Source of the DNA: Petrosia ficiformis
Taxonomy: Eukaryota; Porifera; Demospongiae; Haplosclerida; Petrosiidae
NCBI GenBank assembly: GCA_947044365.1
Contig: OX345642.1
Span: 4,711,598-4,775,597, forward strand
Length of the DNA stretch: 64,000 nt
Reading direction: 5' to 3'
Shown here: piece by piece, positions 29,115 to 41,898 of the stretch
How positions within the stretch are numbered: the first letter of the stretch is position 1
How the letters are laid out: the number at the start of each line of letters is the position of its first letter
Program-made: the position numbers and the translations under genes
The notes under the pieces: generated by a model
Seen by the model: the letters and a program-made list of their open reading frames with translations, nothing else
Database searches by the model: none
What the model was told of the DNA's origin: nothing

Positions 29115-32100
29115 TAAAATTTTTTCAGTTGATTGGCATTCCCAGGCCCTTTAGTTATCAAGTTTATTAAAGCAAAAAGGAAATTGAAAAAGCCTGAAGT
29201 CATTTGGAGTCACTGATAGCTTATTTGATGGGGAGGAACAGTTGCCGGTATCCCAGTCCCCCCTCGAAAGAGGGCCGTACACGAAGTACGTAACAACTGA
29301 CCTTGAGATCTAGGATCTCGTCAAACATCACTAACAATGACATACTCACCCCGGACCTGAGCAGCTATGCCACAGCCCAAATGACCAGGCTAACATTCTT
29401 ATGTTTCATTTCCTTTTATATGGCTAAAACATTTTGACTTGCTACACTTGTGGGTTTAGGCTTTGATCTATGAATCTCATTAATAATTCTATGAATCTCA
29501 TTAATAATTCTATAAATCTCATTTAAAAAAAAAAAAAAAAAAAAAAAAGTTTTAAAATTTTTTTAGTTCATTGGCATTCCCCGGCCCTTTAGTTATCAAG
29601 TTTATTAAAGCAAAAAGGAAATTGAAAAAGCCTGAAGTCATTTGGAGTCACTGATAGCTTATTTGATGGGGAGGAACAGTTGCCGGTATCCCAGTCCCCC
29701 CTCGAAAGAGGGCCGTACACGAAGTACGTAACAACTGACCTTGAGATCTAGGATCTCGTCAAACATCACTAACAATGACATACTCACCCCGGACCTGAGC
29801 AGCTATGCCACAGCCCAAATGACCAGGCTAACATTCTTATGTTTCATTTCCTTTTATATGGCTAAAACATTTTGACTTGCTACACTTGTGGGTTTAGGCT
29901 TTGATCTATGAATCTCATTAATAATTCTATGAATCTCATTAATAATTCTATAAATCTCATTAAAAAAAAAAAAAAAAAAAGTTTTAAAATATCTTTAGTT
30001 CATTGGCATTCCCCGGCCCTTTAGTTATCAAGTTTATTAAAGCAAAAAGGAAATTGAAAAAGCCTGAAGTCATTTGGAGTCACTGATAGCTTATTTGATG
30101 GGGAGGAACAGTTGCCGGTATCCCAGTCCCCCCTCGAAAGAGGGCCGTACACGAAGTACGTAACAACTGACCTTGAGATCCAGGATCTCGTCAAACATCA
30201 CTAACAATGACATACTCACCCCGGACCTGAGCAGCTATGCCACAGCCCAAATGACCAGGCTAACATTCTTATGTTTCATTTCCTTTTATATGGCTAAAAC
30301 ATTTTGACTTGCTACACTTGTGGGTTTAGGCTTTGATCTATGAATCTCATTAATAATTCTATGAATCTCATTAATAATTCTATGAGTCTCATTAATAATT
30401 CTATGAATCTCATTTAAAAAATAAAAAAAAAAGTTTTAAAATTTCTTCAATTCATTTGCATTCCCCGGCCCTTTAGTTATCAAGTTTATTAAAGCAAAAA
30501 GGAAATTGAAAAAGCCTGAAGTCATTTGGAGTCACTGATAGCTTATTTGATGGGGAGGAACAGTTGCCGGTATCCCAGTCCCCCCTCGAAAGAGGGCCGT
30601 ACACGAAGTACGTAACAACTGACCTTGAGATCTAGGATCTCGTCAAACATCACTAACAATGACATACTCACCCCGGACCTGAGCAGCTATGCCACAGCCC
30701 AAATGACCAGGCTAACATTCTTATGTTTCATTTCCTTTTATATGGCTAAAACATTTTGACTTGCTACACTTGTGGGTTTAGGCTTTGATCTATGAATCTC
30801 ATTAATAATTCTATGAATCTCATTAATAATTCTATGAATCTCATTAATAATTCTATGAATCTCATTTAAAAAAAAAAAAATAAAGTTTTAAAATTTCTTC
30901 AATTCATTGGCATTCCCCGGCCCTTTAGTTATCAAGTTTATTAAAGCAAAAAGGAAATTGAAAAAGCCTGAAGTCATTTGGAGTCACTGATAGCTTATTT
31001 GATGGGGAGGAACAGTTGCCGGTATCCCAGTCCCCCCTCGAAAGAGGGCCGTACACGAAGTACGTAACAACTGAACTTGAGATCTAGGATCTCGTCAAAC
31101 ATCACTAACAATGACATACTCACCCCGGACCTGAGCAGCTATGCCACAGCCCAAATGACCAGGCTAACATTCTTATGTTTCATTTCCTTTTATATGGCTA
31201 AAACATTTTGACTTGCTACACTTGTGGGTTTAGGCTTTGATCTATGAATCTCATTAATAATTCTATGAATCTCATTAATAATTCTATGAATCTCATTAAT
31301 GATTTTATAAATCTCATTTAAAAAAAAAAAAAAAAAGTTTTAAAAATTCTTCAATTCATTGGCATTCCCCGGCCCTTTAGTTATCAAGTTTATTAAAGCA
31401 AAAAGGAAATTGAAAAAGCCTGAAGTCATTTGGAGTCACTGATAGCTTATTTGATGGGGAGGAACAGTTGCCGGTATCCCAGTCCCCCCTCGAAAGAGGG
31501 CCGTACACGAAGTACGTAACAACTGACCTTGAGATCCAGGATCTCGTCAAACATCACTAACAATGACATACTCACCCCGGACCTGAGCAGCTATGCCACA
31601 GCCCAAATGACCAGGCTAACATTCTTATGTTTCATTTCCTTTTATATGGCTAAAACATTTTCACTTGCTACACTTGTGGGTTTAGACTTTGATCTATGAA
31701 TCTCATTAATAATTCTATGAATCTCATTAATAATTCTATGAGTCTCATTAATAATTCTATGAATCTCATTTAAAAAATAAAAAAAAAAGTTTTAAAATTT
31801 CTTCAATTCATTGGCATTCCCCGGCCCTTTAGTTATCAAGTTTATTAAAGCAAAAAGGAAATTGAAAAAGCCTGAAGTCATTTGGAGTCACTGATAGCTT
31901 ATTTGATGGGGAGGAACAGTTGCCGGTATCCCAGTCCCCCCTCGAAAGAGGGCCGTACACGAAGTACGTAACAACTGACCTTGAGATCTAGGATCTCGTC
32001 AAACATCACTAACAATGACATACTCACCCCGGACCTGAGCAGCTATGCCACAGCCCAAATGACCAGGCTAACATTCTTATGTTTCATTTCCTTTTATATG

Positions 32101-32651
32101 GCTAAAACATTTTGACTTGCTACACTTGTGGGTTTAGGCTTTGATCTATGAATCTCATTAATAATTCTATGAATCTCATTAATAATTCTATGAATCTCAT
32201 TAATAATTCTATGAATCTCATTTAAAAAAAAAAAAAATAAAGTTTTAAAATTTCTTTAATTCATTGGCATTCCCCGGCCCTTTAGTTATCAAGTTTATTA
32301 AAGCAAAAAGGAAATTGAAAAAGCCTGAAGTCATTTGGAGTCACTGATAGCTTATTTGATGGGGAGGAACAGTTGCCGGTATCCCAGTCCCCCCTCGAAA
32401 GAGGGCCGTACACGAAGTACGTAACAACTGAACTTGAGATCTAGGATCTCGTCAAACATCACTAACAATGACATACTCACCCCGGACCTGAGCAGCTATG
32501 CCACAGCCCAAATGACCAGGCTAACATTCTTATGTTTCATTTCCTTTTATATGGCTAAAACTTTTTGACTTGCTACACTTGTGGGTTTAGGCTTTGATCT
32601 ATGAATCTCATTAATAATTCTATGAATCTCATTAATAATTTTATAAATCTC

Positions 32652-32688
<37 letters not shown>

Positions 32689-34898
32689 TAAAATTTCTTT
32701 AGTTCATTGGCATTCCCCGGCCCTTTAGTTATCAAGTTTATTAAAGCAAAAAGGAAATTGAAAAAGCCTGAAGTCATTTGGAGTCACTGATAGCTTATTT
32801 GATGGGGAGGAACAGTTGCCGGTATCCCAGTCCCCCCTCGAAAGAGGGCCGTACACGAAGTACGTAACAACTGACCTTGAGATCTAGGATCTCGTCAAAC
32901 ATCACTAACAATGACATGCTCACCCCGGACCTGAGCAGCTATGCCACAGCCCAAATGACCAGGCTAACATTCTTATGTTTCATTTCTTTTTATATGGCTA
33001 AAACATTTTGACTTTCTACACTTGTGGGTTTAGGCTTTGATCTATGAATCTCATTAATAATTCTATGAATCTCATTAATAATTCTATGAGTCTCATTAAT
33101 AATTCTATGAATCTCATTTAAAAAAAAAAAAAAAAAAGTTTTAAAATTTTTTTAATTCATTGGCATTCCCTGGCCCTTTAGTTATCAAGTTTATTAAAGC
33201 AAAAAGGAAATTGAAAAAGCCTGAAGTCATTTGGAGTCACTGATAGCTTATTTGATGGGGAGGAACAGTTGCCGGTATCCCAGTCCCCCCTCGAAAGAGG
33301 GCCGTACACGAAGTACGTAACAACTGACCTTGAGATCTAGGATCTCGTCAAACATCACTAACAATGACATACTCACCCCGGACCTGAGCAGCTATGCCAC
33401 AGCCCAAATGACCAGGCTAACATTCTTATGTTTCATTTCCTTTTATATGGCTAAAACATTTTGACTTGCTACACTTGTGGGTTTAGGCTTTGATCTATGA
33501 ATCTCATTAATAATTCTATGAATCTCATTAATAATTCTATGAATCGCATTTAAAAAAAAAATAAAAAAAATAAAAAAAAAAAGTTTTAAAATTTTTTCAG
33601 TTCATTGGCATTCCCCGGCCCTTTAGTTATCAAGTTTATTAAAGCAAAAAGGAAATTGAAAAAGCCTGAAGTCATTTGGAGTCACTGATAGCTTATTTGA
33701 TGGGGAGGAACAGTTGCCGGTATCCCAGTCCCCCCTCGAAAGAGGGCCGTACACGAAGTACGTAACAACTGACCTTGAGATCTAGGATCTCGTCAAACAT
33801 CACTAACAATGACATACTCACCCCGGACCTGAGCAGCTATGCCACAGCCCAAATGACCAGGCTAACATTCTTATGTTTCATTTCCTTTTATATGGCTAAA
33901 ACATTTTCACTTGCTACACTTGTGGGTTTAGGCTTTGATCTATGAATCTCATTAATAATTCTATGAATCTCATTAATAATTCTATGAATCTCATTAATAA
34001 TTCGATAAATCTCATTTAAAAAAAAAAAAAAAAAAGTTTTAAAAATTTTTTAATTCATTGGCATTCCCCGGCCCTTTAGTTATCAAGTTTATTAAAGCAA
34101 AAAGGAAATTGAAAAAGCCTGAAGTCATTTGGAGTCACTGATAGCTTATTTGATGGGGAGGAACAGTTGCCGGTATCCCAGTCCCCCCTCGAAAGAGGGC
34201 CGTACACGAAGTACGTAACAACTGACCTTGAGATCTAGGATCTCGTCAAACATCACTAACAATGACATACTCACCCCGGACCTGAGCAGCTATGCCACAG
34301 CCCAAATGACCAGGCTAACATTCTTATGTTTCATTTCCTTTTATATGGCTAAATCATTTTGACTTGCTACACTTGTGGGTTTAGGCTTTGATCTATGAAT
34401 CTCATTAATAATTCTATGAATCTCATTAATAATTCTATGAGTCTCATTAATAATTCTATGAATCTCATTTAAAAAAAAAAAAAAAAAAGTTTTAAAATTT
34501 CTTCAATTCATTGGCATTCCCCGGCCCTTTAGTTATCAAGTTTATTAAAGCAAAAAGGAAATTGAAAAAGCCTGAAGTCATTTGGAGTCACTGATAGCTT
34601 ATTTGATGGGGAGGAACAGTTGCCGGTATCCCAGTCCCCCCTCGAAAGAGGGCCGTACACGAAGTACGTAACAACTGACCTTGAGATCTAGGATCTCGTC
34701 AAACATCACTAACAATGACATACTCACCCCGGACTTGAGCAGCTATGCCACAGCCCAAATGACCAGGCTAACATTCTTATGTTTCATTTCCTTTTATATG
34801 CCTAAAACATTTTGACTTGCTACACTTGTGGGTTTAGGCTTTGATCTATGAATCTCATTAATAATTCTATGAATCTCATTAATAATTCTATAAATCTC

Positions 34899-34937
<39 letters not shown>

Positions 34938-36393
34938 TAAAATTTTTTTAGTTCATTGGCATTCCCTGGCCCTTTAGTTATCAAGTTTATTAAAGCAAAA
35001 AGGAAATTGAAAAAGCCTGAAGTCATTTGTAGTCACTGATAGCTTATTTGATGGGGAGGAACAGTTGCCGGTATCCCACTCCCCCCTCGAAAGAGGGCCG
35101 TACACGAAGTACGTAACAACTGACCTTGAGATCTAGGATCTCGTCAAACATCACTAACAATGACATACTCACCCCGGACCTGAGCAGCTATGCCACAGCC
35201 CAAATGACCAGGCTAACATTCTTATGTTTCATTTCCTTTTATATGGCTAAAACATTTTGACTTGCTACACTTGTGGGTTTAGGCTTTGATCTATGAATCT
35301 CATTAATAATTCTATGAATCTCATTAATAATTCAATGAATCTCATTAATAATTCTATGAATCTCATTTAAAAAAAAAAAAAAAAAAGTTTTAAAAATTCT
35401 TCAATTCATTGGCATTCCCCGGCCCTTTAGTTATCAAGTTTATTAAAGCAAAAAGGAAATTGAAAAAGCCTGAAGTCATTTGGAGTCACTGATAGCTTAT
35501 TTGATGGGGAGGAACAGTTGCCGGTATCCCAGTCCCCCTTCGAAAGAGGGCCGTACACGAAGTACATAACAACTGACCTTGAGATCTAGGATCTCATCAA
35601 ACATCACTAACAATGACATACTCACCCCGGACCTGAGCAGCTATGCCACAGCCCAAATGACCAGGCTAACATTCTTATGTTTCTTTTCCTTTGATATGGC
35701 TAAAACATTTTGACTTGCTACACTTGTGGGTTTAGGCTTTGATCTATGAATGTCATTAATAATTCTATGAATCTCATTAATAATTCTATGAATCTCATTA
35801 ATAATTCTCTGCAATAGAAACACCAGTATTGGAATGGGGAAGAATTGTGAAAAACAGGTTCATGCTCTAAGTGTTGAAATTCCAACAATATACAACAGTC
35901 ATCAGTATTGTTCTGGCATTTAGTCACCAAGCTTATTAAATAAACCAACAGAAAAAAAAAAGTTTTTAAATTTTTTCAGTTCATCTGTATTCCGCGGCCG
36001 TTTAGTTATCAAGTTTATTGTATAAATTAACAGATTAACAGCTAAATTAAATTTTTGCTAATTACACTGTAAACGCGGAATTAAGTCAACAGGAAGTGGT
36101 AATTTCCATACAGGTTTACAAAACCGGTTATAACTGGTTTTCTGTGCTATTTTTGTAATGCAATGATGACATCATCAGAAATAGCTTGTTTTGCTGAGTA
36201 GATTGATACCACACACTAAATGATTCGAAGAAAGGGGTGACTAAAACGAAACACATAATGTGAGACTTTGTTTACTTTGTTTTTGTTTATTAATTACAAA
36301 TACAAAAAACCAGTTATTCACTTCATGTTGTATATATATACTTAATATGTTTCTTGAATCTTTATCATTAACTATACTGATTAATATATAAAG

Positions 36394-36715
36394 CTAAAAT
36401 ATCATTCCTTCCTCTTTGTGGTAATCTAAAAAGCAGTCGGAATTGAGTTCTCCTGTATGACAAAGATGTTTCCGACAATCATAACAGTATCAACATTTCT
36501 CCTTTTTTCTTTGAGGGTCTCGTCTGTTTCTACAGTACCAGCACCCACTTAAACCTTTCTTACTCTCTGTTTTGTTTTTAATAGGATAATGCTTTAATGG
36601 GAGACGTTTTGGATCTCTACCATGTAAAAGAGAAATGTTCATCATCAAAATCATCAGATTGGTCCACAATATCATGGATTTCTTCAGGAGAGAATGTTCT
36701 ACCTCCAGATGCCAT
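36394..36715 (-). pseudogene. piggyBac transposase remnant: N-terminus joined to C-terminal Cys-rich domain
   Basis: The ATG at 36715 opens MASGGRTFSPEEIHDIVD followed by an acidic DQSDDFDDE stretch, the usual start of piggyBac transposases, and stops at a TAG after 32 codons. In another frame the sequence continues HGRDPKRLPLKHYPIKNK, then a cysteine-rich end with CWYC, CYDC, LCHTG and CFLDYH, ending at TAG 36394. That end matches the C-terminal cross-brace zinc domain that binds transposon ends. A TGA interrupts it between EKC and YCYDC. The whole catalytic DDD core of about 400 or more residues is missing. The product cannot be active; the element could only move with help from a full-length relative. 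Confidence 0.82.
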
Positions 36716-36962
36716 TAAAAGTTGAAAAAAAGAAGAATAGATAGCCTAATATTTACTATATTTACTTATTGTTATTACATAATTATGACTATAATAACAT
36801 TAAATATTCCACGTGGATTTCTCCGTTTTTTTCATGGAAACCCCCGTTACTCAATACATGAAAGTTGAAGAACAGGTATGGGACTCTATGTTGAAGAATT
36901 TCCAGATCCAGACTTTCCTTTCTCGGCGAGTTATGATCGTTTAAAGTAGGCATTACCAAATC

Positions 36963-37022
36963 GTCGCCTTGAGGCGACATTGGCGTTTACAGTGTATAAT
37001 TTTACCGTCGCCTATAGGCGAC
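36963..37022. repeat. Paired subterminal palindromes of the piggyBac element
   Basis: GTCGCCTTGAGGCGAC (36963-36978) and GTCGCCTATAGGCGAC (37007-37022) are near-identical 16-bp palindromes, each followed by a TTGGCG motif. They lie within 76 bp of the right end, as expected for transposase-binding subterminal repeats. Confidence 0.85.
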
Positions 37023-37614
37023 GTTGGCGGTTAATCTGTTAATGCAAAAAGAAAATTGAAATAGCCTGAGGTCATTTGGTGTCACTGATAGCTTATTTGA
37101 TGGGGAGGAACAGTTGCCGGTATCCCAGTCCCCCCTCGAAAGAGGGCCGTACACGAAGTACGTAACAACTGACCTTGAGATCTAGGATCTCGTCAAACAT
37201 CACTAACAATGACATACTCACCCCGGACAAGAGCAGCCACGCCACAGCCCAAATGACCAGGCTAACATTCTTATGTTGCTTTTCCTTTTATATCCCTACA
37301 GCATTTTCACTTGCTACACTTGTGGGTTTAGGCTTTGATCTATGAATCTCATTAATAGTTCAATGAATCTCATTAATAATTTTATGAATCTCATTAATAA
37401 TTCTCTGCAATAGAAACACCAGTAATGGAAAGGGGAAGAATTGTGAAAAACAGGTTCAATGCTCTAAGGGTTGAAATTCCAACAATATACAACAGTCATC
37501 AGTATTGTTCTGGCATTTAGTCACCAAGTTTATTAAATAAACCAAATGAAAAAAAAAAAAAAAAGAATGTTTTTAAATTTTTTCAGTTCATCCCTATTCC
37601 GTGGCCGTTTAGTT

Positions 37615-40475
37615 TCTACGGTCGAGGGTCTAGGGACTAGGGTATACTCTCTAGGGTTTAAGGTCTTGGCCAGAAGGTCTACTATCGAGAATCTAGTGTC
37701 TAGTGTGTAGGGTAAATGATCTAGCGTCTAATTTCTATGTTTTAGTTTCTAGGGTCTAGGGTCTATGGACTAGGTATACTCTCGAGGGTCTAGTGTCTTG
37801 GTTCTTGGGCCAAGGGTCTAGGGTCTAGGGTCTAAGGTGTATTGTTTAGGGTCTAGGGTCTACGATCTACGACCTAGTGTCTAGGGTCTAACGTCTAGGC
37901 GTTATGGTTTACTCTCTAAGGTATAAGGTGTAGGGTTTAGGGATTAGACCCTAGAGGGTATGCCATACACCCTAGGCCCTAGACCCTAGGTCCTAGACCC
38001 TAGACCCTAGACCCTAGACCAAAACCTTTGACCCTAGAGAGTAGACCCTGGACGCTAGAGAATTTACACTACACTCTACACCATAGACCCTATACACTTG
38101 ACCCTAGAACTTAGACACTGTAACATAGACACTAGACCCTAGACTCGAGAGAGTAGACCCTAGTACCTTTACCCTAGACCCTACACTCTAGACCCTTCAC
38201 CCTAGACCATAGACCATAGATAGTTTACCCTAGTCCCTAGACCCTAGCACATTGAACCTAGACCCTAGACCCTAGACCCCAGAGAGTATACCATAGACCG
38301 TAGGCCCTGGACACTAGAACATAGACCCTGGAATTTAGACCCTAGGCAATAGACCCTAGACACTAGAACCTAGAGAGTATTCCCTACTCCCTAGACCATA
38401 GACTTTAGTGAGTATACCCTAAACCCTAGAACGTAGACCCTTTAACCTATACACATGACTCCAGAGAGTAGACCCTAGGCCCTAGAGAGTAGACACTAGT
38501 CCCCAGACAGCTAAACTTTAGTGAGTATACCCTAAACCCTAGACCCTAGACTCTAGACCCTAGATAGCAGACCCTTGACCCTAGAACTTAGACACTAGAC
38601 CCAGGTCCCTAGAGAATAAATCCTAGACCCTAGATCTTTGACACTAGACCCTAGAACCAGAATCCAGAGAGTAGAGCCTAGGCCTAGACCTTAGACCTTA
38701 GAGAGTATACCCTAGCCCCTTTGACGTTATACACTAGACCTAAGGAATTTACCATACACTTTTGACCCTCGACCAAAGAGAGTATTCCCAACATCCTAGA
38801 CCCTAGATACTAAACACTAGACCCTAGACTCCAGATAGTAGACCCTAGACACTAGACCCTAGAGAGCACACTATAGACAATACACCCTGGACCCTAGACC
38901 CTATACACTAGATGCTAGAACTTAGACACTAGATCATACAGTCTATACCCAAGAACCTAGATCCTAGGGAGTATACCCTTCACCTTACCCTTGACCGTAG
39001 ACTCTGGACCTAGAGAGTATAAACTAGACACTACTACCTAGACTGCAGACTCCAGATAGTAGACCCTAGACCCTAGATCCTATACCTTAGAGAGTAGTCC
39101 CTAGAACCTCTACCCTAAACCTTAGACCCATGGGCTATTGTCTAGGGTCTAGGTTACAAGTTCTATGTTCTACTCTCTAGGGTCTAGGATCTAGGGCCAA
39201 GGGTCTACTATCTGGAGTCTAGGGTGTATGGTCTAGGGTCTAGAATCTAGGGTCTAGGGTACATATACTAGGGTCTACTCTCTGAGTCTAAGGTCTAGGG
39301 TCTAGGGTCTAACGTCTAGGGGATATGGTGTAATCTCTATGTTCTAATGTCTAGGGCCTATGGTGTAATATCTGGATTCTATTGTCTAGGGTGTAGTGTG
39401 AAGGATCTAGGGTCTAAGGTATAGGGGGTAGGGTTAGGATCTAGGGTTTAGGATACAGATTCTAGGGTCTACGCTCTAGGTCTAGGATTTAGGGCCTAGA
39501 TTCTACTATCTTGAGTCTAGATTCTAGGTACTAGTGTCTAGTTTATACTCTCTACGGTCACGGATCTAGGGTCTAAGGGATACAGTCTAGGGCTAGGGTC
39601 TATGGTTTAGGGTACAGGTTATAGGGTATACTCTCTAGGGTCTATTGTCTACTCTCTAGGGTCTATGGATTAAGGTTTAGACCCTAGAGAGTACACAATA
39701 GACAATAGCCATAGACCCTATACACAAGACCATAGAGATTATACCCTAGACTCTAGACACTAGAACCTAGATTCTAGAGAGTATACCCTACACCTTAGAC
39801 CCTAGACCTTTGACCGAAAACTCTAGACCCTAGAGAGTATAAACTAGACTCTAGTACCTAGAATGTAGAGTCCAGATAGTAGACTCTAGGCCCAAAATTC
39901 GAGACCCTAGAGAGTAGACCCTAGAACCTGTACTCTAAACCCAAGACCAATGGCCTAGTGTCTAGTGTCTAGGTTACAGGATCTCTGGTCTAGGGTCTTG
40001 GGTTTATGGTATACACTCACGGTCTAGGTTCTAGGGTTTATTATTTAGGGTGTACTTTTTAGTGACTAGGGTCTACTCTCTAGGATCTACTGTGTAGTTT
40101 CTTCTCTTTAGGACCTAATGTCTACTATCTGGCGTATAGTGTCCAGGCCCAGAGTCTACTCTCAGGATTTTAGTGTCTAGGGTCTAGGGTCAACGATCTA
40201 GGGTCTAGGATTTAGGGCGTAGAGTGTACTATCTGAATTCTAGTGTCTAAGTACTAGTGTCTAGTGTTTCCTCTCTAGGGTCTAGGGTTTAGAGTTTAGG
40301 GTTTAGGGTTTAGGGTCTTGAGCCTAGGGTCTAGGGTCTAACGTCTAGGGGCTAGGGGTAAACTCTCTAAGGTCACAGGCCTAGATTCTACTATTTGGAA
40401 TCTAGTGTCTAGGATCTTTGGTATAGGGTACAGTTTCTAGGGTCTACTCTCTAGTGTCTAGGGTCTTTGTCTAGA
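37615..40475. repeat. Degenerate 7-bp satellite (GGTCTAG), orientation-switching
   Basis: The basic unit GGTCTAG reads on the plus strand at about 37615-37945, on the minus strand (TAGACCC) at about 37946-39130, plus again at about 39131-39675, minus at about 39676-39955, and plus at about 39956-40475. Interspersed ACTCTCTAGGG-type variants give a loose longer period. The best-preserved runs are near 37980-38025 and 40280-40315. There are no genes or long open frames. Confidence 0.93.
40293..40315 (+). repeat. Short TTTAGGG run resembling a telomere repeat
   Basis: Three perfect TTTAGGG units in a row occur within the GGTCTAG satellite, next to single imperfect units. This is the plant-type telomere heptamer; animals usually have TTAGGG. 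It may simply be a T-for-C variant of GGTCTAG. Confidence 0.6.
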
Positions 40476-41898
40476 CAGTAGAGAGTAGAGACTACTGTGA
40501 CAGTTGAGACTACTGTGACAGTAGAGACTACTCTGACTGTAGAGACTACTGTGACAGTAGAGACTATTGTGGCCATAGATACTTCTGTGACATTAGTTAC
40601 CACTGTGGCAGTAGAGACTATTGTGACAGTAGAGACTATTGTGATAGTGGAGACTTTTGTGACTATAGAGACTGTTGTAACAGTAGAGACTATAGGCACT
40701 TGTTAGAGTCGAGACTACTGTGAGAGTAGAGACTACTGTGACAGTAGAGACTACTGTGACAGTAGAGGCTACTGTGACAGTAGACCGCGGTGACATTTGA
40801 AACTACTGTGACAGTAGAGAATACTTCAACAGCAGAGACTACTGTGACAGTCGAGGTTACTGCGACAGAAGAGACTACTCTGACAGTAGAGACTACTGTG
40901 TAAGTAGAGACTATTGTGGGTATATATACTTCTGTGACAACAGTTACCACTGTGGCAGTAGAGACTATTGGGACAGTAGAGACTATTGTGACCGTGGAGA
41001 CTATTGTGACAGTAGAGACTATTGTGACAGTGGAGACTATTTCGACTATAGAGACTATTGTGACAGTAGAGAATTATAGGCACTCGTGAGAGTAGAGACT
41101 ACTGTGACAGTAGAGACTACTGTGACAATAGACTCTCCTGTGACAGTAGAGACTACAGTGACAGTAGAGACTACTGTGACAGTAGAGACTACTGCATAAG
41201 CAGAGACAGCGTTGACATTTGAAACTACTGCGACAGTTGAGACTACTGCGACAGTAGACACTACTCTGACAGTAGAGACTACTGTGAATGTAAAGACTAT
41301 TGTGAGTATCAATACTTCTGTGACAACAGTTACCTCTGTGGCAGTAGAGAATATTGCGACAGTAGAGACTACTGTTACAGTAGAGACAATATTGACAGTA
41401 CATACAATTGTGACAGTAGTGGCAATTGTGACTATAGAAACTACTGTGACAGTAGAGACAATTGTGACAGTAGAGACAATTGTGACAGTAGAGAGTATTG
41501 TGACAGTGGAGACTATTTTGACAGTAAAGATTATTGTGACAGTAAAGACAATTGTGACAGTAGATACTACTCTGAGAGCATTTACCACTGTGACAGTGGA
41601 GAATTTTGTGGCTATAGAGACTGTGGTGATAGTAGAGACTATCGGCAATTGTGACAGTAGTGACGACTGTGAGAGTAGAGACTACTGTGACAGTAGAGTC
41701 ATTTGTGAGAGTAAAGAATATTGAGACTATAGAGACTACTGTGAGAGTGAGACTGCAGTGACAGTAGAGACTATTGTTACTATAGGGATTGTTGTGACAG
41801 TGAAGACTATAGGCACTTGTGACAGTAGAGACTAGTGTGAGAGTAGAGACTACTGTGACAATAGACTTTACTGTGACTGTAGAGTCTACAGTGACAGT

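Larger units (their letters stand above)
36031..37038. mobile_element. Internally deleted piggyBac-type transposon, 1008 bp
   Basis: Inserted into a 444-bp unit between AGTTTATTGTATAAA and TGCAAAAAG, flanked by TTAA at 36027-36030 and 37039-37042, the target duplication typical of piggyBac. The terminal inverted repeats are CAGATTAACAGC and the complement of GGCGGTTAATCTG; a second internal pair (ACTGTAAACGC) lies at about 36067 and on the other strand at about 36985-36996. The right end carries two 16-bp palindromes. The transposase remnant is annotated separately. Confidence 0.88.
20010..37614. repeat. Tandem array of about 444-bp units, about 36 copies
   Basis: The landmark CTAACATTCTTATGTTTC recurs at about 20578, 21000, 21439, 21867, 22308 and so on to 35667, and once more at about 37259 beyond the piggyBac insertion. 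Spacings run from 422 to 478 bp with a mean near 444. Each unit has a highly conserved core (AGTTTATTAAAGC through CCCAAATGACCAGG), a linker, one to four copies of a 20-bp subrepeat ATGAATCTCATTAATAATTC, and an A tract of about 10 to 45 bases (plus strand). Copy-length variation comes mostly from the subrepeat and the A tract. Units up to about 22540 carry CCTGCCGTTTAG and ATAAATAA-type tracts; most later ones carry CCGGCCCTTTAG and pure A tracts, so there are two subfamilies. No protein frame is conserved. Confidence 0.97.

Noticed and set aside
35641..35948. Two overlapping frames in the long end unit
   Set aside because: They read the 20-bp ATGAATCTCATTAATAATTC subrepeat and the end-unit segment; no family resemblance.
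20010..35990. CRISPR-like regular array
   Set aside because: Units are about 444 bp, conserved throughout with no unique spacers, and the setting is an intron-bearing eukaryotic genome.
36789..36980. 63-codon minus-strand frame in the piggyBac element (MSPQGDDLV...)
   Set aside because: It starts inside the subterminal palindrome and lies upstream of the true transposase start; no transposase motif.
41055..41648. 197-codon minus-strand frame and many like it (for example 48293-48901, 49244-49936)
   Set aside because: Open because the 18-bp unit has no stop in that frame; every strand gives the same kind of frame.
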